Source of the DNA: Zychaea mexicana
Taxonomy: Eukaryota; Mucoromycota; Mucoromycetes; Mucorales; Lichtheimiaceae
Assembly (NCBI RefSeq): GCF_025766255.1
Contig: NW_026516686.1
Location: 310,001 to 374,000 of the forward strand
Direction of reading: 5' to 3'
Length of the DNA stretch: 64,000 bases
The translations under genes and the position numbers were made by a program. This document shows, piece by piece, positions 10,299-20,600 of this stretch. Numbering within the stretch: position 1 is the stretch's first letter; every line of letters begins with the position of its first letter. The notes under the pieces were generated by a model, which worked only from the letters and a program-made list of their open reading frames with translations, was not told the origin of the DNA and did no database searches.

Positions 10299-10817
10299 GA
10301 TATCTTCCTCTGTATTCTGTGCAAGATGTCTATTAGTATCCTATGTTGTGGAAGACATGTGTACATACAAAAGGAAGAACGACTATGTTATCCCAGATAA
10401 CAAGACAATCATTCACCTGTGTTTATAAGTAGTATAGTTGTGGGGGGCAGCAGCAGCCAACTACCGGTTCAAAAAAAAAGAAGGGTTACGAGAAGAAGAA
10501 GTGCAAAAATGCCGTAGAAAAGAAAGAGAGAGAATGCCAAAGAAATACAATGGGTGGTTGAATGAACCGCACATAGCACACCCCACAAGCACTCGTACAA
10601 CTAATGCTCGTAAGCTCCTTAATATAGAGTTTTCTAAACAGCCCTTTTTTCACGTCCGGTTCCGCCCATTGCTACTGCCACATATACAGCACATGTACTG
10701 TGTATATGGGACCACACACAAAGAACACACTAACCCCCCCTTCTTCTTCTTCTTCCCCAGTCCCAAGTACGTAGTAGTAGGCCGTCTGACTTGATGGTGC
10801 CATCTCTAAACACGCCC

Positions 10818-10848
<31 letters not shown>

Positions 10849-10938
10849 CAATTCCTCAACCAACCCCCCCCCTTTTTTTCTTTCCTGCTTGAATATGCGA
10901 TATAGAAAGAACAACATTCTCTTCTTTTATTGTCCCTG
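10299..10938. other. Gap with purine/pyrimidine tracts
   Basis: 640 bp between the PPAY protein and OST5. It contains A-rich and GA-rich runs (about 10470-10530), C/T-rich runs (10737-10760), a (CT)n microsatellite at about 10823-10842 and a C9-T9 run at about 10866-10880. Open frames here are low-complexity translations. No gene is supported. Confidence 0.4.
10823..10842. repeat. (CT)n microsatellite
   Basis: About ten CT units in a pyrimidine-rich block upstream (3' side) of OST5. Confidence 0.85.
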
Positions 10939-11383
10939 TTAGACATAGACGCCGACTGAGACTGACGTAAAAACAGCACCAAAACCAAGAAATATGGATG
11001 CCAGAACAGACGTTTGAAATTGTATGAAGAGAGACGTGTTTTTGCCTTGTCTATAACGAGAATAAGAGACGGTGATCTAGTTTAGTCCCAACACCATCCC
11101 TTCAAGGGTCAAAAAAATAAAAACCGGGCCTCCAAGCAATCCCGCTTTTATGCATCGTCGGTCGTTAACAACTAGAAAACTTACACGACAAAGATCCCGC
11201 CATGCAAGAGTCCTGCGGACAGAAAGATGAGCGCCAAAAAGGGGAAAACGCTCGGTGGAATGGGCGTACTTAGTGGCGAGGCCGCGTTAAAATCGCTCTA
11301 AACGTTCTCAAACGGTTAGTTAGGATACACTTGTTATTTGCTTTGGTCAATGGACACTGGATTCTTACTAGTGCTGAAGACAT
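10939..11383 (-). CDS. OST5: Oligosaccharyltransferase subunit OST5/TMEM258
   Basis: Small ER membrane subunit of the oligosaccharyltransferase complex that transfers the preassembled glycan onto Asn-X-Ser/Thr sites. Three exons read on the minus strand: 11369-11383 (MSSAL), 11185-11297 and 10939-11050. The introns have GTAAGA/GTAAGT donors and TTTAG/TATAG acceptors, and the phases join exactly. The product is 79 aa, the same length as animal TMEM258. It has the same layout: a short N-terminus with Pro residues (SPLSTPIPPSVFPF), two membrane helices (about 20-42 and 53-77), and a C-terminus ending FLGFGAVF...SVGVYV, matching the family's GFG and terminal GIYV pattern. No single frame reveals this gene, because the first exon is only 15 nt. 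It is divergent from MIM1, with start codons 180 bp apart. Confidence 0.9.
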
Positions 11384-11562
11384 GGAGGAGAAAAGAGTGC
11401 TTCTATTGAACGTTTCACAAGAGGAAAAGAGAGAGAGAGAGAGTAAAAGCAGCGTGTCGCACGCAGAAGGGCCAGCCGGAACGCGGAGGCTCAAAAAAAG
11501 CATGCGCGCTCGACTCGAAAAGCAGCTTTGAATATAACCCTTTTATCACTTTATATACAAAC
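11384..11562. promoter_or_regulatory. Shared divergent promoter of OST5 and MIM1
   Basis: Only 179 bp separate the two start codons, so both genes must draw on this segment for initiation. It contains a GAGAGA run at about 11430-11443 and a T/A-rich stretch (TTTATATA) at 11545-11558, just before the MIM1 start. No specific factor site is assigned. Confidence 0.5.
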
Positions 11563-11874
11563 ATGGCAGAATTCACTGGTAAAGCCATTATCGTCCAACG
11601 CGAGCCATGGTATAAAAACCCAACGTTTTTGTGGGCTTTAAAGTCGACCGCAATCAACTTTATACTTCCATTCTTTAACGGTGTCATGCTTGGCTTTGGT
11701 GAAATTCTGGCCAATGAGCTGGTGTTCAAGTACGGCTGGTTCGGATTCTCGCGCGTGTCGTCGCCCGCTACTGCACTTGGACTTGGCCCTGGCATTCCAC
11801 CAAGCGCAACTGCCGAATACAAAAAGACGCTGCAAGCTGATAGCAGACGGTTAGAGAAGCTCAGGGGCGAGTAA
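11563..11874 (+). CDS. MIM1: Mitochondrial outer-membrane import protein Mim1
   Basis: Mim1 forms the MIM complex of the outer mitochondrial membrane, which inserts alpha-helical outer-membrane proteins and helps assemble the TOM translocase. The single exon encodes 103 aa. The diagnostic central helix reads AINFILPFFNGVMLGFGEIL, closely following the conserved family pattern of a helix with small-residue (GxxxG-type) packing and a following acidic/aromatic segment (ANELVFKYGWFGF). The N-terminus is short and the C-terminal tail hydrophilic (KKTLQADSRRLEKLRGE), as expected for a single-span protein. Start chosen as the first ATG, preceded by an A/T-rich leader. Fungal-specific family, which supports the taxonomic inference. 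Confidence 0.9.
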   Translation: MAEFTGKAIIVQREPWYKNPTFLWALKSTAINFILPFFNGVMLGFGEILANELVFKYGWFGFSRVSSPATALGLGPGIPPSATAEYKKTLQADSRRLEKLRGE

Positions 11875-12226
11875 AAAAAAGGATACATCTTGTATAAGGT
11901 ACAGTACCGAACAAGTCCGTTTAGCATGCGATTGGTATCGGGGGGAGGCTATCTAATTTTAAAAATGCTCTCTCTTTTGCAGGAACGAACATGCCAACTT
12001 TATCACCGTTGTTCCACCTCACAAAAAAAGTCATGTACCCAAAACAACGAGTCTATGTGTATACACTGTTATTACTATCCGAAATAGAAGAACCAACACC
12101 ATTTTTCCGATATATTCGACACTTTTTGATATTTTCTTGAAAAAAAAGGGTGGGATGGTTGTGGTGTAAAAAGAGGGTTATATATGCATATAGGAAGCGG
12201 ATGGGGCAAAGAAGAAAGCAGCAATT
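11875..12226. other. Convergent 3' gap MIM1/SPT16
   Basis: 352 bp holding the 3' ends of two convergent genes. A-rich and T-rich runs (about 11873-11882, 12138-12150) may serve polyadenylation. No gene seen. Confidence 0.4.
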
Positions 12227-15200
12227 TTAACGTCTTTTTAGCTTCTTGCGTGAAGACGGCGCGGCAGGTGGCTCGTCGCCATTTCTCTTTAGTTTACGCT
12301 CGTCGGCTAGAGTTATTAAACGTATTAGAATACTTTGGCCAAGAAAGAATTCACCCGTACTCTTTCACTGATATCTTACCTTTTCGTGCCTTTTCTTCAA
12401 GCTCGTCCCAGTCTGTTTAAAATATATAAACACGGTCAGATATAAAAGTCGAGAGAAATTGAAAAAGTAAAAGTAGTGTACAAACCATCGCCAGAATCGC
12501 TCAAGTCTTCTTCTTCCATTGAATCGTCAGAAGCTTCCGACGCGAAATCACTTTCATCGTCACTTGCGCTTTCTTCGAAATCACTTGCGCTCATTTCAAA
12601 TTCACTTCCAGATTCGGACTCGTCTCCTTCTCCTTCCTCCTAATATACAACACACATAGTCAATAACATGGTGGTAAAACCATCTTGTACTTTACAGATA
12701 GATAAACTTACATCACTGCCGCTTGTCAGGAAGCCCCAACCACCATTTTTGTAAAAGTCTGCGGGATCGGCTAGAACAGTCTTTAGGATCATGCTCCAGT
12801 TGAGGTTGACAGGGCCTTCTGTGAATGCTACTTCAACCGAGCTATTTGTACATGTTTGTTAGTAGAGTCTTCTGCCTCTATTCATTCATTTAGAAACACA
12901 TGAACATGAGTTAGAGAGAGAAAGGCGGCTTACTCTAACCAGTCCTTGACATTATCGAGCTGTGACATAGGGACGGTATTGATCTGTATAGGAGGACGGC
13001 GCAAATCTTTAAAGACAAACACCATATCAAAGTTCTTGAGACCGAATTGTACACGTTCCAAGTGAGCAATTTCGATTTCACTGATGGTGACAATAAGGAA
13101 GGGTGGATCCGACAGGTGCACAAGACAGTCTGTGGTGGGTTGCAAGAGGACGTTCGATCGGAATGGTACACCAGTGAAGCCCAACTCTCGGAACGGAACA
13201 TCCACTTCAATACGGCCTTCGCTCTATACATGTAGATCATTCAATCTCGTGCTGTGCGCTATTCTTTTGATACAATATCAAAACAAGGACTTACAGCATC
13301 TGCAATCTTTTCAGCAAAGGTTTTGAATTCACGGTTGAGGTTTGCTCGTCGTCGTCGTTCTTCTTGTTCAGATTCTAACTCATCTTCATCGCCATAAATG
13401 TGTCTCCTTCGCTTGTTGCCAGTTTCATCAAACTGTATATCGGATGCTTCACGGTAAAATTGAACGTCTTTGGTTTTCTTTTTGCCAATCAGTACTGGGT
13501 TTTTGAAATGTACGTGTATCAGGACCAACAGTTCGTTATCGCATGGTTGGAAGAACAAGTGCTTCACGTTGCTAAACAGTACATCTAATTGGAAAACAGG
13601 TTTGCCCATGGTGATTAGTTGGTGCCATTAGGTTTAGCGTACATATAGGTGTATACAGAAATTGAAAAGAATCCACATACTGAACGAATTATCGGATTTG
13701 ATGGATTGGTATCGAATACCATTTTGGTGAATTTCAAGTTCACCAGGTAAACGCTTGCCATCAAGTTGTGGACGCACATAAACGTCAGGGAGCCGGTGTG
13801 GGCGACGGCCTTTGACAACAGCAAGGTTATCCTGTTCAACCACATCGGCCATCTCCTTCCGCTGTGCTTCTTTCTTGGCAGCATCCTTCTTGAGGTCGGT
13901 AATATCACGGTAGATTTGTGCCATGCGATGTGTATCCGCACTTCGGAAAGTCAATGCTCGAACGAACGTGGCACTTGGATCATGGAATGGCTGAAAACAA
14001 ATTCAATGCTTTTTAGCCTGCTTATCAAGTATATAGATATCATGAGCGCCATCACTTACCATGTCTTCTTTTTTGCCACCTGCTTGATTAGGGGTAATAA
14101 AGTTGAGACGGAGCATGACAAAATCGCCTTCATCACTCTTACTTGCGTTTTTCAACGTGGTGATATGGAATGGCACAGCCATACCATAGAAAGGGAGAAT
14201 AACAGTTTCGTTCTTCTTGTCGACATAAATCTAATTTTTTGGCGACAAATGTGGTTAAAGATCATATGATTCAAGTAGTGGTTTTCTTGAATCAGTGATT
14301 TTGCTTACCTTTTGCTCTCGGACTAGGGGCAACTTGGATTCAGATCGATAGCTCTCGAACTTTTTGAATACTGGCTTGTTATCATCTTCACCATTGTTCG
14401 ATCCATCTCCAAACTTGGCTAGGCCTTCTGCCAGTTTCTTGGCAAACAGCTCCTTTTGATGCTCCTTGCGTTTCTGCTCACGCGATTCTTCATCCTGATC
14501 TTCACTGCGGAACTTGCTGCGCAAGACGGCTGATTTGGAAGTCGTTTCCTTCTTGGCAGGCTTCACTGGCTTCTTCTTTTCCTGAACATCCGACTCGCTA
14601 CCTTCGGCCTTGAAAAAGTACGATATCTCGTTCAAGTTTTTGCTGCAGCCTTCAGTTAACACCACAGGTGGTGCATCGGGCGAGACACGAACCGTATCAA
14701 TCAGCAACAGCGAGTAGGACTTGCTGCGCTTATCTGCAGGCTTGGGGTTTTCAAGATCAGCAAAGCCGACGGACAAGTTCAATACCATTCCGTTGCGCAG
14801 CTCGCGGACATTCTTGGCATGAAGCACGTAGCTTGCCTCACGGAACTCGATACCCATACCGAAACCGATCGAACGAGTGAAATGTTTTTCCAGATCCGGT
14901 CTCTTGGCCTTGATATGGTCCATTGCGCTGGTGTACACGTCACGGATCTTGACGCCCTCACGAATGTTTTCCATGATCTTCTTTTGCAGCTCGAGCAAGA
15001 ACTCGTAGTTTTTCTCTTGGGTTTTGTTAGGATCAATCAAGAACGTACGTCCAATGTTGGAGCAGTAGTATTTGTATCGAATGCCCAAGGAGCACATGAT
15101 GACACCGGCGTGAAGGTTACTCCCGTTGGACATGGCAGATGATTTCAAATCATATTCACCGCCACTCTGTACAATAGGACTGTAGCACCAATCAACATCG

Positions 15201-16384
15201 TCCTTGTTGTCAGCCTCAGGTGGCAAGCGCAACTTTTTGATCAGCTTGGGATCGTCGAGAATGGCTTCTGTTTGCTCCGAGAGCTTCTCGTGAGTCACTT
15301 GTCGTTCTTCGTCAACAACCGTAGACATTTCGTCGATAAAGTAGTTCTTCATCACATTGACACTGAGTCGAGAAGCAATTCGCATTGTTTTCTAAAAAAA
15401 CATTTCATATCCCATCAGTTCTATCTCTTATACGAGTCGCCTGCCGATTATTGCCAACAATATCAGCGAGTTCCTCAGATATTCTATACTTACGATTTCA
15501 TCCTCATCCTTAACAGCGAAACAAGCTGACAAAGCTGCTGTGATATCGACATTTTCGAACGACTTGCCCGAAGATTCAAAAGCCTTTTTCCATTCGTCCA
15601 CATTTTTACCAGTGAACTTGTCTTTTTCAACGACGCCGACACGTTTCTAGAATTTCCCAATGGTAAGAGGACGCAAAAAAACAACCTTTTTGTTTGGAAA
15701 TTCAATACTTACGCCTGCCAGTTCGTCGATCAATGGCTTGTAAAGTGCAATATTTTCTTTAGTATCCTTCGATCGTCGAATGATATCGAGCGTTATCTGC
15801 TTTTCAGCTTTCTTGAGACCATCCAACATATCAGCTAACATTAACATAATTAGAAGAGACACGTTAATACATACGATTTTTAACAGGCTACGTTATTTGC
15901 TTACCTTTTTTGCCACTGCAAACAAACGTCGTTTTTTCGGGTGTTAGAAGAATCAATGTTTGGTACATTGGCGTGCCGAGGAGCCATGTCTAATTACAGA
16001 TACACACATGCGTCAATCGTTTATGATTCGCAAATACACATTCTTTCGCTCTGGAACGTCAATAAGGGTATGCTCTTTCTTATATGTTACCTCTGCGGTG
16101 ACTGATTTGCGATAGGGATTTTCGTAATCGTCTTCACCGATTAACAGCAAAATAGCGTCCACGTCATGAAAAAGATTAGCGTTCGATGGACTCTATCAAA
16201 AGTTAAAAAAAAAAGATTAATTGACGCATGATCGTAAAAAGAAAAGAGTGAAAGATCCAGTTGGATCTGACCCAAAAAGAAACGGATTTTCATTGTTTGT
16301 TTGCAATCAAATTACCTTCCACTGCGTAAAGAGGAATCTTGCCCTTCGAAAGAAACGCTTAGCATCTGCTTCAGAAAAAGACAT
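12227..16384 (-). CDS. SPT16: FACT complex subunit Spt16
   Basis: Histone chaperone subunit of FACT, which loosens and rebuilds nucleosomes during transcription and replication. Fourteen exons, 5' to 3': 16316-16384, 16091-16192, 15905-15989, 15713-15834, 15494-15646, 14309-15391, 14060-14230, 13681-13990, 13295-13584, 12934-13223, 12712-12841, 12486-12639, 12380-12412, 12227-12306. Every junction is in phase and the total is 1023 aa, near the yeast length. The N-terminal part is the aminopeptidase-like fold ([30 protein letters not shown]). The middle domain has [26 protein letters not shown] and [13 protein letters not shown]. The PH-like histone-binding module follows ([10 protein letters not shown]). 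The tail is strongly acidic ([10 protein letters not shown] through [16 protein letters not shown]) and ends in a basic cluster. Divergent from ATP15 across 769 bp. Confidence 0.97.
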
Positions 16385-17153
16385 TGCTGCGTGTGTGTTC
16401 AAAAGCAAAAGGTGAAAATCCGCAGAACACGAAAAATAGAAAGTTGGCGCTAGACCACCCGACGCGTTGGAACGGCACTTTAAAATTTGGCTTGTTGAAC
16501 ACAACCAAAGGATTTAAAGGATATACATCTAACCCAACAGTATACTCGATGAAACCACTTATTCTATTCTTTCTATGTTAAAGCTTTATAATGTCTCTAC
16601 AGTTCGAACAAACAGGGAAAATATACATGAATATGGAATAGGCCCAACCTATCTTAACCATCAAGACGGATAGTTGGATTGAGCAATTTAATAGTCTTTC
16701 ACCATGCTCGGTTTATAACAGCGATATATATCCTTCAGCACCTAGGTAAACTGAAACTACGCGATGTCTGCAGTAGATAAGATAATAGTATCGCATTACC
16801 ACAGTTTCACATATAGCATCATATCTCGCTTCAGATTATATTCTAAAAATTTATATCTGAATTCCTCGTACTAGTGCAATACACGCGTCCAACAACCTAA
16901 TAGCTACAACCTTTGTTGATAGCGAGCTCTCAATTTACAATTTACTTGAGCTCATATGCTAGCTAAACATTGAATGCTTAGTGATAGAACCAATGCTTAC
17001 GCACTATGTGATTTGTCCAGCAAAGCCCGTCAAGGCGAGGCGGGCAAGTTGTATCTCCGAATGTTTGGCCGGGGTCATTTTACTAGCCTTCCCAAACGAA
17101 AAAACAATTTTTTTTCTTCTCCTTTTAAACATCTTCTGTTTGAATATTTGAAA
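16385..17153. other. Divergent intergenic region SPT16/ATP15
   Basis: 769 bp carrying the promoters of both genes. AT-rich; short frames at 16384-16581 and 16974-17204 overlap the gene starts and have no support of their own. A GC-richer CCCGTCAAGGCGAGGCGGGC stretch lies at about 17026-17045. Confidence 0.4.
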
Positions 17154-17524
17154 ATGTCCGCTTGGAAGTCTGCCGGCATCACGTACGTAACTCACACCTT
17201 GTAAACCAATGAGGGAGACGATAAAGAAGAACAGAAAAGACTAATGAACGGTCATTCATTGTTTCATTGTTCAATTAAAAAAAACAGCTACCTCCAATAC
17301 GCCAACATTTGCGCACGCGCTGTTCGCAACTCCTTGAAGGATGACATCAAGGTCGCTGCCCAAGCTCGCAACCAGAACAACCTCAAGTTCGCCAAGTGGG
17401 ATAAGGGTGTCGGTTCTGAACAGGTAATTCTTTAAATTGAATGGGACTAGGATGATTACACAGGAATCTTGACAATTTTTTTGTCGTCGTGTAGAAATTC
17501 GTTGTCCCCAAGGCCCAGCAGTAA
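17154..17524 (+). CDS. ATP15: ATP synthase F1 subunit epsilon
   Basis: Smallest subunit of the mitochondrial F1 central stalk. Three exons: 17154-17182, 17288-17423 and 17495-17524, joined in phase with GTACGT/ACAG and GTAATT/GTAG introns, giving 64 aa. The N-terminus MSAWKSAGITYLQYANICA fits the family's start and the pattern of Trp-Arg/Lys-x-Ala-Gly-Ile-(S/T)-Tyr, followed by RAVRNSLKDD. The length agrees with fungal epsilon subunits (about 60 aa). There is no presequence, as is usual for this subunit. It converges on REV3, with 126 bp between stop codons. The first exon is only 29 nt, so automated calling could miss it. Confidence 0.93.
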
Positions 17525-17650
17525 AAAAAAACCATCAAATTATATATAAAATATAACTTTTTTTTTACAAGTTTGTACCAACAACTACATACAACAGTGT
17601 CTCATTTGTTCCCCATACAAACACACAACACAAACTCAAAAAATATACAA

Positions 17651-20600
17651 TCAAAGCAATTCGTCATACGTCGACGTTGCGCACACATCATTTTTGGCTT
17701 TGACGCGTTCGTAAAAGACGGGACAATCGAGCGAGTCGCAAGGGTGGTCTGCATAGCCTGTTGTGTCAATGGCTGCTTGTTTCTCGCCCGAGGTGGCAGC
17801 TGTTTGGATGGGGGAAATTCCAGAGCAGGATTGGCAAAGGAGGAGGGTATTGACTAGCCTGGATTCAGTTTCGGCCTGGCGGGACCTGAGTGTGTACACC
17901 ATGTGTGCCGGGTTGCTTGCACATGTTGAGCAAATGTTTTGGTCTGTCAGCCGTCGACAGATGATACAGTGGCTGCTTGCATAGTATTGGTCTATCCGCT
18001 TAAACGATTTGTTTTGTTGTTGATGGATTTCGTATCTGGCAGAGGCAATGGCGGCAGTCTTGCGTGACCGTGGCATCTCGTCATACCAGCCCTTGACGTC
18101 GACCCCGACCAGGTTGAATATCCGGGCTAACGGTGGTATAATCATTTTGTTAATGTAGTATTCGGCGTCCAGCTGGAGGGTACTGTCGTGGAGAATTTCT
18201 TCTGGCCGCACAACTTTGTCTCGTAGCCTTGCGTTGGGGCCACCCTTGTAGACGACAACGTACGGCACACGCTCACCGTGCTGTGGGACGTCTCGATGAT
18301 CCTGTGCCATTTTATCCAGTGCGACCCTGGCTCCGTTTGGTAGACCTTGGTCGGTGTAAGTGCCCAGTCGTACCTCGCGAGCAATGATAAAATCTTGCAC
18401 GGATACTCGGTTGGATAGTACCTTGGTCCATTGCCGGTATAGATACTCCTTGAGTTTAGACATATCTTGCGTTCGAAACAATATCCTGTACATATACAAC
18501 ACATGTAGTCAGTCGGCGAGCATCTTTCGAATATTGCCATCAGACACTTCATCAGCAGCTCCAACTTCCTGCGCTCCGTGCGTAGTAAACAGGAAATTGA
18601 CAACATTACTTTAACGATGCTTCCAAAATTTTCTGCGTTGCCATGGTACCATCGCGTCGCACTGTTTCGATTCCCTTGGCTTCAAACACTGGTTCGGTTT
18701 CTTCAGGACTCTCGTACTTGAAGCCGACATAACGCTTCTTGGCCACAAGCACGCATGGGTGGTATACTTTCTCAAACTTTAAACGTACTGGGGATGGATT
18801 CATGGCGGTGATGGTCTGTGCAATGTCTTTTCCTATTTCAAAAGCTTCCTCGCGCGTCCGACCGGGTAATGATACAAAGACACTATCCGTATCACCATAA
18901 ACCACTCTTGCATCCCATTTTTTCATTTCATTAATAGTGGCAATTGTCTGTGTTCATACGTACACCAAGGTGGTATTTTTCCAGTCAAGTTAGAAAAAGC
19001 ATGTGTAGGATAGAGAAAACAGTAAAAAGAAACGAATTAACCTACCCGTTCGAGTGTTTCACGTCCTGTTTGAACGATACTGTCAGCTATTTCCACAGCA
19101 GGCATTCGGCCTGAAAACGATGCTGAAGTGTATCCATACGTTACATTGGCAATATATTTGAGCGTCAACTGCCTTGCATCCAAAAGTCGCAGTAATCCGG
19201 TGTCGTCCTTGTAATCCTTCATCGATGTCTTGATCATGACGCGCGTATCAAGGATCTCGCCCAGCATTTTAGCCAACAAGCTTTTGCGGACCGAAGCCTT
19301 GACAAACATTATACCGTTTGGTGATACTATCCCCACATTCTAGCTTTGGTAATTTGGTCCAAGTAAACAGAGAGAAACTAATGACAAAGATGTCTCCTTA
19401 CCATTTATCTCATCTTTCAATTCACGTAGCATATCCGGTGTAATATCAAGCTCGCCGACACCGAATTTTGGTGGGTCACCTTGATTTCTTACTTTGCCAA
19501 GACATGTTGAGAAACTTTTTTGTTTTGGGAGGGGTGGAAAGGATGATTAGGCTTGCTCTATTTTATGGGTCACCATATCAATAGTTAATTGAGGAATAAC
19601 GTACCAGTAGTTATAGGCAATCATAATGGATGGATACAGAGACTGAAAATCGAGCACCACAAGTGGATCATTGTAAAACTGCGTCTCTGGCTCCATCACC
19701 AATGGCAAGCATTCTGCAGCACGTTGACGACCGACCTATGTTATATTAGTTATTATTCAGTTACTTGGTAGCAAGTTTTACACTCGGTTATTTTACAATG
19801 GCGAATTCTTCCAATACCTGTTCACGGCTTGGCGAAATGAGTACAAAGTTTTCAGGCTTGGCTATGCGAAACATGGTCGACTCGACCTTAAACTGTGATC
19901 CACGCGTAAGCACGGTATAAAAGTCGATACCAAACACGCGTGCAGATTCAGATGTACGATTGATAATTTCGGATACGTCCAGTAGATCAAGATTCATCTG
20001 AACACGGTCCAAATAGTACTTGTACAGTCTGTATTTGAGCACAGCCTCGCCTTGCGTATACCATGTGGTCAATGTACGATAAGAATAGTGAGCCATTCTA
20101 CAAAGCCCAAACATGAAGATAGGGAGCAAGTTGTGAACATGATCGTCAAAACAAAAAAAGGAATCAAAGAAATCAGCTTTTAATTTACCGGCAATGTAGG
20201 ATATTGTATGCAACATTTTCAAAGGTGTAACTTGTCAAATTGTATTCGCCTTGCATTGTGCGCCAAACATTGATCATGTGGCGGCCAATAATTCGGTATA
20301 TTGACGCTTTTCGATATCCCCACTGATCTTGGTGTATCTTATCCGACACGGCTCCTACGCGTGCTAGCTCATCAATCAAGTGGATATCTAGAAAGAGCAA
20401 TAGAGAAATTACACTGTATGAGGAATTTTCATCTTTCACGGTACGATCCTTACAGAAAAAGCTTACTGTAAACAGCGGCTCGTTCAATCAAATAACCCCA
20501 AGATGCGTTATGGAGCTCATAGCCGACAAGTATATCAGGATCGTATAATCGCACAACCTCAATGAATGCTTGAAAAAGAGTTTTCTCATCTTCGACATAA

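Noticed and set aside
12184..12420. Plus-strand frame opposite the SPT16 3' exons
   Set aside because: Antisense overlap of two short SPT16 exons and an intron. No start context or domain.
15905..15989. An extra intron inside SPT16 exon 3 (TTTGCAG at about 15920)
   Set aside because: Reading through gives [15 protein letters not shown] and CSGKK, matching the conserved Spt16 segment without a splice.
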